A stretch of 64,000 nt of DNA from Pseudomonas sp. K2I15 (lineage in GTDB: Bacteria; Pseudomonadota; Gammaproteobacteria; Pseudomonadales; Pseudomonadaceae). Where the stretch lies: contig NZ_NIXO01000025.1 of NCBI RefSeq assembly GCF_002204795.1, positions 26,710-90,709 of the forward strand. The letters run 5' to 3'. This document shows positions 18,282 through 25,825 of the stretch, in pieces. Position numbers and translations under genes: made by a program. Position 1 is the first letter of the stretch. The number at the start of each line of letters is the position of its first letter. The notes beneath the pieces are model-generated. The model saw nothing but the letters and a program-made list of their open reading frames with translations. It searched no databases and had not been told where the DNA came from.

Positions 18282-18839
18282 TCAATGCGGCGGGTAGTTG
18301 GAAAGCACCTTGGTCACCGTTGCGCGAATAGCCGCGCTGCGATCCTGTGGCTCGGGGGAGCTGGCGAGGATTTGCTCATCGCTGCCGCGCCACACCAGTT
18401 TGCCGTCCTTGCCGTCCAGCAAATCGATCTGGATGGTCGCCACCTTGTAGGTGATGTTACGGGTTTCGTTGTACATCGGCGCACCCCAGTAACCATTCCA
18501 CGGGCCGCCCCAGGCGCCGCCGTAGTTGGTGGTGACTTGTTGCTGGCGGTCTTCAACGATCAGGTAGGTCTGCACATTCAGGTCAGCCTTGGTGCCGGGC
18601 GCCGCATGGCGCAAGCCGCGCTGGTCGAGTTGCTCGCCCACGGCCTGGCGGATGCGTTGCTCGGTAATATCGCTTTTGATCCGCGGGTCATCCGGGCGGT
18701 ATTGCAACGCAGGTTCTTTCCAGCTCCAGCTGCGGTACGCGCCAAAGTCCCGGCTGGCGTCAAAATCGTGGTTGACCTGACTGGTCTGGCAGCCGCCCAG
18801 CAACACAACAACGGCAAGTGCAGCGATACGACGAAGCAT
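18282..18839 (-). CDS. DUF4136 lipoprotein (first paralogue)
   Basis: 185 residues. Lipoprotein signal with lipobox LLGGC. The mature domain starts with the DUF4136 pattern DFGAYRSWSWKEP, then a helix with IRQAVGEQLDQRGLR, a beta strand DLNVQTYLIVEDRQQQ, a Tyr/Trp/Gly loop, and IDLLDGKDGKLVWRG. Predicted membrane-attached periplasmic protein of unknown function. A paralogue of the neighbour at 18885-19490, with which it is probably co-transcribed (45 bp apart). Confidence 0.88.
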   Translation of the reverse strand: MLRRIAALAVVVLLGGCQTSQVNHDFDASRDFGAYRSWSWKEPALQYRPDDPRIKSDITEQRIRQAVGEQLDQRGLRHAAPGTKADLNVQTYLIVEDRQQQVTTNYGGAWGGPWNGYWGAPMYNETRNITYKVATIQIDLLDGKDGKLVWRGSDEQILASSPEPQDRSAAIRATVTKVLSNYPPH

Positions 18840-18884
18840 GGTTGTTCTCCAAAAGACGATCCGGGCCAGAGATGAGAATAGCTG

Positions 18885-19490
18885 CTAACTGGGTGGGTAG
18901 GCGGTCATTGCCTTTTGCATTGCCTCACGCAAGGCATCCGCACGTTCGCCCAGGCTGCCCTGGCTGGTTGTTTCGGCACTGGTGCTCCATACCGGCTGGC
19001 GGGTGCGGGCGTCGAACAGGCTGATGCGTGCCACCGCCACCGTCACTTCATAGGTACGCACCACCGGCACCGTGTTGTACATGCCGTAGCCGTTGCCATA
19101 GCGGTTATAGCCACCGCCGCCGTAGCTGTAATCGTCCTGGACCTGGCGCAAGCGTTTTTCCAGGCGCACATCGGCACTCACCAAAAGGTCCGGGGCGCGG
19201 TTGTCGTGCAAGGGCCGCAGGCCGCGCTGGTCGAGGGCGCCGCTGACCGCTTCGGCAATCTGCGCCGAATCGGCCCAGGCCGAGCCCGCCGGCAGTTGGT
19301 TGTTGAGCCAGGCCCAACTGCGGTAGGCGCCATAGTCGCGCACCGGCGCCGGGTAGGCGCTGGCATCAAAGGTGTTGGCCGCCTGGGCAGGCGCCGGCGG
19401 CATCGGGGCAGAAGCCGCCACATACGGGTTGTTGCTCTGGCAACCCACCAGGCCCAGGCCCAACAGGATCAGTCCAAGACAGCGCTTCAT
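18885..19490 (-). CDS. DUF4136 lipoprotein (second paralogue)
   Basis: 201 residues. Lipobox VGC follows a short signal; a Pro/Ala linker leads to the same DUF4136 layout as the neighbour: DYGAYRSWAWL, a helix ending ALDQRGLRPL, DLLVSADVRLEKRL, a Tyr/Gly/Asn-rich loop, and ISLFDARTRQPVWS. The two genes are a tandem duplication with diverged loops. Function unknown. Confidence 0.88.
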   Translation of the reverse strand: MKRCLGLILLGLGLVGCQSNNPYVAASAPMPPAPAQAANTFDASAYPAPVRDYGAYRSWAWLNNQLPAGSAWADSAQIAEAVSGALDQRGLRPLHDNRAPDLLVSADVRLEKRLRQVQDDYSYGGGGYNRYGNGYGMYNTVPVVRTYEVTVAVARISLFDARTRQPVWSTSAETTSQGSLGERADALREAMQKAMTAYPPS

Positions 19491-19514
19491 TTCGACCTCC
19501 GCAGACTGGGCCGC

Positions 19515-20264
19515 TTAAACCGGACGGCAGATCCAGTGCAAATAACGCCCAAGTCCGGCAAAGCTTGGGTGACGACGGTGTGCGAGCTCCATCTCCAACA
19601 AGTCCTGTAACTCGGCACGGGCCTGGAATTCCACCGGCATATAGTCGTGGAACACCCGCACGCCACTCTGGGTTTCGACCTGCCACAGGCCCTCTAGTTG
19701 CGTCGCCAACTCCCGTGGGTCCAGGGGTTGTTGCGGCGTGAGGCTCTGCTTTTCGCCGGCCATGTCGTTCTTGCGCATTTTGCGGAAGTGGCCTTTGAGC
19801 AGGTTGCGGTAAATCAATGCGTCGCGGTTGTAAAAGGCCAGGGACAGCCAGCCACCGGGCGCGGTCAACTGGTGCAGCACCGGCAGGATCGCGTGGGGCT
19901 CGGCCAGCCATTCCAGCACGGCGTGGCACAGCACCAGGTCATAGGGTTCGGTGAGCTGGCCGAGCAAGTCCTGCCAGGGCGCTTGAATAAAGGTGGCCGT
20001 CTGCCCGGCTTCGGCAAAACGCTGGCGGGCGCCTTCGAGCATCGGTTCGGCGGGTTCGGCCAACGTGACGTCGTGGCCACGTTCTGCCAGCCACAGCGAC
20101 ATATGGCCCAGGCCTGCGCCGATATCCAGCACCCGCAGCGGGCGATCCGGCAGTGCTTCGATCAAGTCGGCTTGCAGCACCGCCAGGCGAATCGCCCCCT
20201 TGGCGCCACCGTAGATCTTCTCGGCGAAACGGGTGGCCAGCTGGTCGAAATGACGGTCACTCAT
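19515..20264 (-). CDS. cmoM: tRNA 5-carboxymethoxyuridine methyltransferase CmoM-like
   Basis: 249 residues from the ATG at 20264, which overlaps the MazG-like gene by 8 bp. Class I SAM fold: motif I VLDIGAGLGHMSLWLAERGH (about 44-63), acidic residue in TLAEPAEP, then DLVLCHAVLEWL. The N-terminal FDQLATRFAEKIYGGAKGAI and the C-terminal SLAFYNRDA with an Arg-rich patch fit the CmoM (formerly SmtA) family, which methylates cmo5U to mcmo5U at tRNA position 34. Assignment by pattern; a generic methyltransferase is the alternative. Confidence 0.82.
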   Translation of the reverse strand: MSDRHFDQLATRFAEKIYGGAKGAIRLAVLQADLIEALPDRPLRVLDIGAGLGHMSLWLAERGHDVTLAEPAEPMLEGARQRFAEAGQTATFIQAPWQDLLGQLTEPYDLVLCHAVLEWLAEPHAILPVLHQLTAPGGWLSLAFYNRDALIYRNLLKGHFRKMRKNDMAGEKQSLTPQQPLDPRELATQLEGLWQVETQSGVRVFHDYMPVEFQARAELQDLLEMELAHRRHPSFAGLGRYLHWICRPV

Positions 20265-20565
20265 TGGCAAACCGCCGTTCGCTGTCGGCCAGTTTGGCGC
20301 GCACGACCTGGTCCATGTCCAACCCCAACTCGCTGCACAACAGCAGCAGATACAGCACGATGTCACCGACTTCCTGGCCTGCGTGGGCGAGTTTGTCGGC
20401 GGGCAACTGGCGCGACTGGTCTTCGCTCAACCACTGGAAAATCTCCACCAGCTCGGCCATTTCGACGCTGGCAGCCATGGCCAGGTTCTTGGGGCTGTGG
20501 AACTGCTTCCAGTCGTTGGTATCGCGGATGCGGTGCAGGCGTTCGGTGAGGTGTTCGAGATTCAT
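20257..20565 (-). CDS. MazG-like nucleotide pyrophosphohydrolase
   Basis: 102 residues, with AGGAG before the ATG at 20565. All-helical MazG fold with the metal-binding pattern EMAELVEIFQW followed by EVGDIVLYLL (E..E and E..D). Single-domain enzymes of this size hydrolyse non-canonical (d)NTPs, often dCTP derivatives. Coupled by overlap to cmoM. Confidence 0.86.
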   Translation of the reverse strand: MNLEHLTERLHRIRDTNDWKQFHSPKNLAMAASVEMAELVEIFQWLSEDQSRQLPADKLAHAGQEVGDIVLYLLLLCSELGLDMDQVVRAKLADSERRFANE

Positions 20566-20727
20566 GGGGCGCTCCTGAAGGTGCATAGCTTCGGGCGGAT
20601 GATCAGCGAAGGCAAGTGAATCCCTGTAGCGCATAAACCTCTATGCTGGAGGGGAACTAGCGTGAGCCAATAACGACCAAAGGCTCAGGTTCGGCAGCTA
20701 CGCCCACCGTCTTATCAGGACACACAC

Positions 20728-21018
20728 ATGCAAACAGACTTTTTCGGTTGGCTGGGTCTCAAAATCGGCCAGATCATCCACTTTATCGTCGAGTTGTTCA
20801 GCGGGCTGTTCAACACGCTGTCCCACGCGGGCGGCGACTTTGTTGACGGGCTTTCCAGATCCCTGGGCATGGACACCTCGATCATCAGCATCCTCATGCT
20901 GATTATCGGGTTGATGCTGCTGTACTCGGCGGTGCGCGCGTTTATGCGGGCCTCGATCATCATGGGGATTATCTGGTTGATGCTCGGGCTGTGGGTACTC
21001 AGTTGGGTGGTGCATTAA
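20728..21018 (+). CDS. Small membrane protein, unknown function
   Basis: 96 residues with AGGA upstream. An amphipathic N-terminal half (FGWLGLKIGQIIHFIVELFSG) is followed by two strongly hydrophobic helices (about 50-68 and 76-94). No recognised domain. It probably sits in the inner membrane. It stands alone between divergently read genes; after the stop an AAAGGG/CCCTTT hairpin with a T-rich tail may act as a weak terminator. Confidence 0.75.
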   Translation: MQTDFFGWLGLKIGQIIHFIVELFSGLFNTLSHAGGDFVDGLSRSLGMDTSIISILMLIIGLMLLYSAVRAFMRASIIMGIIWLMLGLWVLSWVVH

Positions 21019-21185
21019 TAAAGGGCCAGCAGGGTAAATCCCTTTAATTTGACGGACGTTTCCGAGACAATCTTTCGGCCTTGTGCCTGCTGGGATGGGT
21101 GGCTAGTCTTCGGCCCTTCACTGCATATCAGTGATCGGGTTTAGTCGCCCGGAACTAGTGAGCGCAAGTTGTCGCCATGCTTCAT

Positions 21186-21258
21186 GGCGGCTGTGCGCAG
21201 GGCACCTTCGGGTGCGCCGGGTTCCACTGGCCGGTCGACTAACCTGCGTACAGCCGCC
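21186..21258 (+). promoter_or_regulatory. Structured RNA leader, copy 1 (three-helix element)
   Basis: 73-nt element 54 bp upstream of a DUF3077/DUF6124-type gene. A closing helix pairs 21186-21201 with 21243-21258 over 16 positions (one G-U). Inside, GCACC-TTCG-GGTGC forms a UUCG-capped hairpin and CCGG...CCGG a second one, a three-way junction. A homologous element on the minus strand at 55335-55409 precedes a gene of the same family and differs by compensatory changes. A 7-bp hairpin CGCCATG/CATGGCG (21173-21189) would compete with the 5' strand of the closing helix. No known riboswitch class recognised. Confidence 0.7.
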
Positions 21259-21312
21259 GCCCTCGTTTAGTCGCGCGGGTGTCAGCTCCTTATTTATTAG
21301 TGGAGTTACACC

Positions 21313-21615
21313 ATGCATAAAATTGTCCCCGATCCGCCGACCGACATCCTCAACGACCGCGCCGCCTTCAATCGCGCCCTCGAACACTACCTGCCGTCGC
21401 AGGGTTTCCACACGATTAACGAAGACCTGAGCTTCGAAGACTCCCTGCTGTATACCGCCAGCCTGCTGAGCAGCGCCTCGGCGACTGCGCTTGATTGTGG
21501 TGAGCTGCTGGAAAGTCCGCAGCGGGCGAAGATTCTGGCGGTGTGGCACTTGCTGGAAATTGCCAAGACCACCGTCGACCGCTCCATCGAATGCCTGCAT
21601 CCGCGTAAAACCTGA
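21313..21615 (+). CDS. DUF3077/DUF6124-like small protein
   Basis: 100 residues; the start ATG at 21313 has TGGAG about 8 bases upstream. C-terminal helical block SATALDCGELLESPQRAKIL then AVWHLLEIAKTTVDRSIE is shared with the protein at 55026-55277 and matches what I recall of the Pseudomonas-restricted DUF3077/DUF6124 families. Soluble, no signal peptide. Function unknown. It is preceded by structured RNA copy 1, so expression is probably controlled at the leader. Confidence 0.78.
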   Translation: MHKIVPDPPTDILNDRAAFNRALEHYLPSQGFHTINEDLSFEDSLLYTASLLSSASATALDCGELLESPQRAKILAVWHLLEIAKTTVDRSIECLHPRKT

Positions 21616-21633
21616 CACAACGCGGTCAAAAAT

Positions 21634-21721
21634 GTGGGAGCGGGCTTGCTCGCGAAGGCGGTGGATCAGCCAATACATCCGGCGACTGACACACCGCTTT
21701 CGCGAGCAAGCCCGCTCCCAC
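21634..21721. repeat. Paired REP (REPIN-type) palindrome
   Basis: Inverted pair of the GTGGGAGCGGGCTTGCTCGC unit with a variable spacer, between the DUF3077-like gene and the MATE gene. Confidence 0.9.
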
Positions 21722-21779
21722 ATTGGCCCTGCGTCGCCGCTAATGGACAGTTACAATGCCGCTCCCCAAAGGAGCCCGC

Positions 21780-23129
21780 ATGACTTCCCTGCTAACCGAC
21801 TGGCGCGACCGCCCCACCCACCGCCGCGTGTGGGCCCTGGCCGCGCCGATGATCCTGTCGAACATCTCCGTGCCGCTGGTAGCGCTGGTCGACAGCATGG
21901 TCATCGGCCACCTGCCCCACGCCCACCAACTGGGCGCCGTGGCCGTGGGGGCCAGCCTGTACACCTTTCTCGCCTGGGCCATGGGCTTCCTGCGCATGGG
22001 CTCCACCGGCTTTGCCGCCCAGGCCGCCGGGCGTGGTGATGGCGCAGCGCTGAGGCAGATTCTGTTGCAGGGATTGTTGCTCGCGCTGGGCCTGGCAATA
22101 CTGCTCGGCAGCATCGGCATTCCGTTAAGCGGCCTGGTGCTGGAGTGGATGCAGCCCTCGCCCGAGCTGAACCAACTGACCCGCGAATTCTTCCACACAC
22201 GGCTCTTCGGCCTGCCCGCAGCGCTGGCCAGCTACGCCCTCGTCGGCTGGTTCCTCGGCACCCAGAACGCCCGCGCACCGCTGGCGATTCTGCTCACCAC
22301 CAACCTCGTCAACATCGCCCTCAACCTGTGGTTCGTGCTCGGGCTGGATTGGGGCGTGGTCGGCTCGGCCCGCGCCTCGGTGATCGCCGAATGGACCGGC
22401 GCCCTCCTCGGCCTGGCCCTCACCCAAAAAGCCCTGCGCGCCTACCCCGGCCATATCGCCTGGGCCGCACTCAGGCTGTGGCAAAGCTGGCGCCCGCTGC
22501 TGGCAGTGAACCGCGACATCTTCATCCGCAGCCTGGCCCTGCAATCGGTGTTCTTCATGATCACCGTGCAAGGTGCAAGGTTGGGTGATGCCACGGTGGC
22601 GGCAAATGCGCTGCTGTTGAATGGTTTGTTGCTGACCGCTCACGCCCTGGACGGGCTGGCCCACGCGGTAGAAGCGTTATGCGGCCACGCCATCGGCGCC
22701 CACGACCGGCAAGCCTTGCGCCGCTCGCTGGTGGTGGCCTGTGGTTGGTCGCTGCTGGCCAGTATCGGTTTCGCGCTGCTGTTCGCGCTGTTCGGCCACC
22801 TGTTTATTGCCATGCAAACCAACATCCCGAGCGTGCGCGAAACCGCCGACATCTACCTGCCCTACCTCGCCGTGCTACCGCTGATCGCCGTGTGGAGCTA
22901 CCTGCTGGACGGCCTGTTTATCGGCGCCACCCGCGCCCGGGAAATGCGCAACGGCATGCTGTTGACGGTGGTGATCGTGCTGCCCTTCGCCTGGGCATTG
23001 CAGGGTTTGGGCAACCACGGGCTGTGGATAACCTTCCTGCTGTTCATGGCCCTGCGCAGCCTCACGCTGTGGGCAATTGCCTGGCGCCTGAACAAACAGG
23101 ACCGATGGCTCAGCGGCTCAGCCCACTGA
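21780..23129 (+). CDS. MATE family efflux transporter (DinF-like)
   Basis: 449 residues with about 12 transmembrane helices. The ATG at 21780 follows AAAGGAG with good spacing. The N-terminal block RVWALAAPMILSNISVPLVA with VDSMVIGHL is typical of the DinF branch of the MATE superfamily, which exports cationic drugs or toxic compounds in exchange for H+ or Na+. Substrate cannot be read from sequence. Monocistronic by appearance. Confidence 0.9.
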   Translation: MTSLLTDWRDRPTHRRVWALAAPMILSNISVPLVALVDSMVIGHLPHAHQLGAVAVGASLYTFLAWAMGFLRMGSTGFAAQAAGRGDGAALRQILLQGLLLALGLAILLGSIGIPLSGLVLEWMQPSPELNQLTREFFHTRLFGLPAALASYALVGWFLGTQNARAPLAILLTTNLVNIALNLWFVLGLDWGVVGSARASVIAEWTGALLGLALTQKALRAYPGHIAWAALRLWQSWRPLLAVNRDIFIRSLALQSVFFMITVQGARLGDATVAANALLLNGLLLTAHALDGLAHAVEALCGHAIGAHDRQALRRSLVVACGWSLLASIGFALLFALFGHLFIAMQTNIPSVRETADIYLPYLAVLPLIAVWSYLLDGLFIGATRAREMRNGMLLTVVIVLPFAWALQGLGNHGLWITFLLFMALRSLTLWAIAWRLNKQDRWLSGSAH

Positions 23130-23175
23130 CGTCCCTGTACTGTCTGCTGCGTAAGAAAAACTCATAACTTCTTGT

Positions 23176-23204
23176 GGAGCCATTCCAGGGACTACGACCA
23201 CGGA
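23176..23204 (+). promoter_or_regulatory. hrp-box-like promoter (HrpL/RspL-type)
   Basis: GGAGCC at 23176-23181, a 16-nt spacer, then CCACGGA at 23198-23204. The consensus recognised by the type III ECF sigma factor HrpL (RspL in P. fluorescens) is GGAACC-N15/16-CCACNNA; only one position differs. It lies 53 bp before the GTG of the M91 protease gene, a normal distance for an effector promoter. Confidence 0.6.
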
Positions 23205-23257
23205 GGATCTGCTTGGCGCACTTTCCTACTCAGCGCCAAATAAGAACAGGAACTTCC

Positions 23258-24784
23258 GTGAGCACATTACTTTGCCGCATTCCCCGGGCCGCATCCCATG
23301 CCCCCGCACGTGTCATATCGCCTGAAACGCCCAACTCGCCAACGCCTCAATTGGGTCAACATACAGAAACGCTGTTCAACGAAACCAATGTGCAGATCAA
23401 ACGCGAAAGAGAAACCTGGCGAGACAGCGCGGGCAACTTTCACTCCGCAAGCATGACGCACATCATCACCGGCGATAATCCAGACGCTCTAAAGATCACA
23501 GCCAGTGGCGACAAGACGTTAACGGCAACTATCAATGGGAAAACCTACAATTTTCCAATGCCTGAACCTGGCGATTTGCACACGATAAATATTGAGACCC
23601 AGGGCGGAGATGACCACGTCGTCATCGGTCCTGACCTCAAAGTCGCTGTACGGATCATGACCGGGGCAGGGAATGATTACGTTAAGGCAGGCGCCGGCTA
23701 TGCACGTGTCCATGGCGGCAGCGGCAACGATTCCATTCGCTTGGGCAGCGGTGGCGGAATCGCCTTGGGTGGCGACGGCGATGACCAGATGCTTGCGGGC
23801 GCAGGTGATGCCGTGCTGTCCGGAGGTAAAGGCAACGACGTGATGCATTCGGGGCCGGGAGCCCGCCGCCGTCTGGTTTATCTGAACGGTGATCAGGGAG
23901 AGGACCTGCTACAGGCCGGCGGTGGCATCAACGTTTTAAATGGAGGGCGCGGAAACGACACGCTGGTGGGCGCCCGCACGACGACGTTTTACGCCGGGGC
24001 AGGCCATGACCAGATTCAGTCCTATAGTGCAAAAGACCAAATTTACGCAAAGTCGTCAGACGTGATCCATAACAGTGGACATTCAAACGTCACGTTTATG
24101 GAGGTCGAAGACGTCGGTAGAAAAGGGATAAAAGTAGAAGGCACTGCCGAGTTTATTGATGCTGCAGAAGACGTTCTCGACCAATTGAGAGGCTCGCCTG
24201 TCGGCAAACAGACACTTGAGCAAATGGACAACTTCATAGACCACACAAGAACCCCTGTCACCCTGCGAGAATCTACCGACATGAACGGCAGCTTCTATTA
24301 CTTCAGGAACGCCTTCAGCGACCAGATTCCCGCAGGGCAATATTCACAGTTTCAAGACAAACCCGAGTTGGGCTATATCAAAAATGGGGCTGCCGGTTCA
24401 GTGGCCACCCACGGTGAAATCGAACTTCAAACTTTCCACTTCGACAAACAGTTTTCGACGACACCGCTGCATGCGCTCCAGCACGAGTTGGCCCATGCGT
24501 TCAATGGCGCCACCGGCACCTACCAACCCGGAAACCAGCAGGCTTTTGGCCCCGATGGAACACCCGTTGCGCGTGACGGTCGGCCGGTATTTGTCGATAA
24601 CGTGGAATATCAAGCGCTCGGCCTGCCCATCGCTGATGGCGAACCGTTCGATTACGACAACAACCCGCTCACCCAGCCAACCACCACCAACGCGTCACCG
24701 TTCACCGAGAACGCGTTGCGCCAGGAAATGGGCGTTCCCTTGCGTGATCGCTACCTGCGCGATGAGGCGCCGCACAAGGTTTAA
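23258..24784 (+). CDS. Putative type III effector: RTX-like repeats plus M91 zinc metalloprotease
   Basis: 508 residues from a GTG at 23258, preceded by AGGA. The first 22 residues have no acidic residue and are rich in Ser, Pro, Ala and Leu, as in type III secretion signals. Residues about 130-270 hold GGxGNDxxx/GGDGDD-type repeats forming a calcium beta-roll-like region. The C-terminal domain has the zinc motif HELAHAFNG (H409, E410, H413) with downstream NVEYQALG and NALRQEMGVPLRDRY, fitting NleD-like M91 peptidases. An hrp-box-like promoter precedes it. GC content looks lower than in flanking genes, suggesting transfer. The target is unknown. Ends tail to tail (TTAA) with the esterase gene. 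Confidence 0.78.
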   Translation: MSTLLCRIPRAASHAPARVISPETPNSPTPQLGQHTETLFNETNVQIKRERETWRDSAGNFHSASMTHIITGDNPDALKITASGDKTLTATINGKTYNFPMPEPGDLHTINIETQGGDDHVVIGPDLKVAVRIMTGAGNDYVKAGAGYARVHGGSGNDSIRLGSGGGIALGGDGDDQMLAGAGDAVLSGGKGNDVMHSGPGARRRLVYLNGDQGEDLLQAGGGINVLNGGRGNDTLVGARTTTFYAGAGHDQIQSYSAKDQIYAKSSDVIHNSGHSNVTFMEVEDVGRKGIKVEGTAEFIDAAEDVLDQLRGSPVGKQTLEQMDNFIDHTRTPVTLRESTDMNGSFYYFRNAFSDQIPAGQYSQFQDKPELGYIKNGAAGSVATHGEIELQTFHFDKQFSTTPLHALQHELAHAFNGATGTYQPGNQQAFGPDGTPVARDGRPVFVDNVEYQALGLPIADGEPFDYDNNPLTQPTTTNASPFTENALRQEMGVPLRDRYLRDEAPHKV

Positions 24785-25644
24785 CGAGCAGGCGTAGACC
24801 GGATAAACGCCGTGACCCGGTCCAGCACGGGCGCCAACCAACGCAACGGCCGGGACATGGACGCCACCAGTGTCGCGTGGCTGGTCTTGGTGAAGTAGAA
24901 CTCCTCCACCGGCACACCCGCCGCCCGCAGCTTTTTCGCCAGGCCGCCGGTGTTGCGCTTGGGGTTGACCAGGTTGTCGTCCACCGAGGCAATCAACAGG
25001 CTCGGCGGTGCGTCATGGCTGACGTGGTTGATGGGCTGGGAGTCGGGTGGCGAATCCGGATAGAAGAACACCGGGCGCACATCGCGGTTTTCAATCGGCA
25101 GGAAGTCATACGGCCCGGCCAGGCCGATCCAGCCCTTGAGCATGGACGGCGACAGGCCCACCGCCGCCAATAGTCGTGGATCCAGCGCCAGCATGGCCGC
25201 GTTGTAGGCGCCGGAGCTGTGGCCCATCAGGTAGAGCTGTTTGGGGTCGGCGCCGTATTCGGCAATGTGCTGATACGTCCAGCTCACAGCTTGGGCACCG
25301 TCCTGTAGAAACAGTGGGTAACGCACTTGCGGGTAAAGCCGGTAGTCAGCGATCACCACCACGATACCGCGCGAGGCCAGGGCTTCGCCGACGAAACCGT
25401 AGTCATCCCTGGAGCCGCTGTTCCAGCTGCCACCATAGAAAAACACCACGACTGGCGAGTTGGGCAAGGCGGTGACGGGACGGTAGATATCGAGTTTCTG
25501 GCGGGGGTCATCGCCGTAGGCAATGGAGGAGGTTTTGGTGAAGGTGCTGGAGGGTGTGAGCGCGTTGAGCACTTTGATGGGGGAGCAGGCCGCGAGAAAC
25601 GCAACCAAGGCCAGACTGAACACTTGCAGAAGCTTTTTCGACAT
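24781..25644 (-). CDS. Alpha/beta hydrolase lipoprotein (esterase-like)
   Basis: 287 residues. Lipoprotein signal ending LAAC. The mature enzyme has the oxyanion-hole segment VVVFFYGGSWNSGS (HGG-like with Tyr for His), nucleophile elbow GHSSGAY, acid region ASVDDNLV and catalytic His in FTKTSHATL. This is the BD-FAE/carboxylesterase type fold. Predicted membrane-attached carboxylesterase facing the periplasm or surface; substrate unknown. No operon partner. Confidence 0.85.
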   Translation of the reverse strand: MSKKLLQVFSLALVAFLAACSPIKVLNALTPSSTFTKTSSIAYGDDPRQKLDIYRPVTALPNSPVVVFFYGGSWNSGSRDDYGFVGEALASRGIVVVIADYRLYPQVRYPLFLQDGAQAVSWTYQHIAEYGADPKQLYLMGHSSGAYNAAMLALDPRLLAAVGLSPSMLKGWIGLAGPYDFLPIENRDVRPVFFYPDSPPDSQPINHVSHDAPPSLLIASVDDNLVNPKRNTGGLAKKLRAAGVPVEEFYFTKTSHATLVASMSRPLRWLAPVLDRVTAFIRSTPAR

Positions 25645-25688
25645 TATTCAGGCCCTATAAAAACTGCAGGACTTGCGGCGATCCAAAT

Positions 25689-25776
25689 GTGGGAGCGGGC
25701 TTGCTCGCGAAGGCGGTGTATCAGTCTGCACATGTATTGACTGGCACACCGCCTTCGCGAGCAAGCCCGCTCCCAC
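25689..25776. repeat. Paired REP (REPIN-type) palindrome
   Basis: Inverted pair of the GTGGGAGCGGGCTTGCTCGC unit between the esterase and speA. Confidence 0.9.
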
Positions 25777-25825
25777 ACTGGATCTCTGTCACTTTGAGAT
25801 CTTTGTCAGCCTGGGAGCGGTGTAC

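Noticed and set aside
23221..23230. CTTTCCTACT upstream of the M91 protease gene as a PprB site
   Set aside because: Only the first half is present and the hrp-box-like sequence explains the promoter better.
23650..24050. M91 protein as an ordinary type I RTX toxin
   Set aside because: Glycine-rich repeats fit, but they are central rather than C-terminal, no type I transporter genes are adjacent, and an hrp-box-like promoter is present. Kept only as an alternative.
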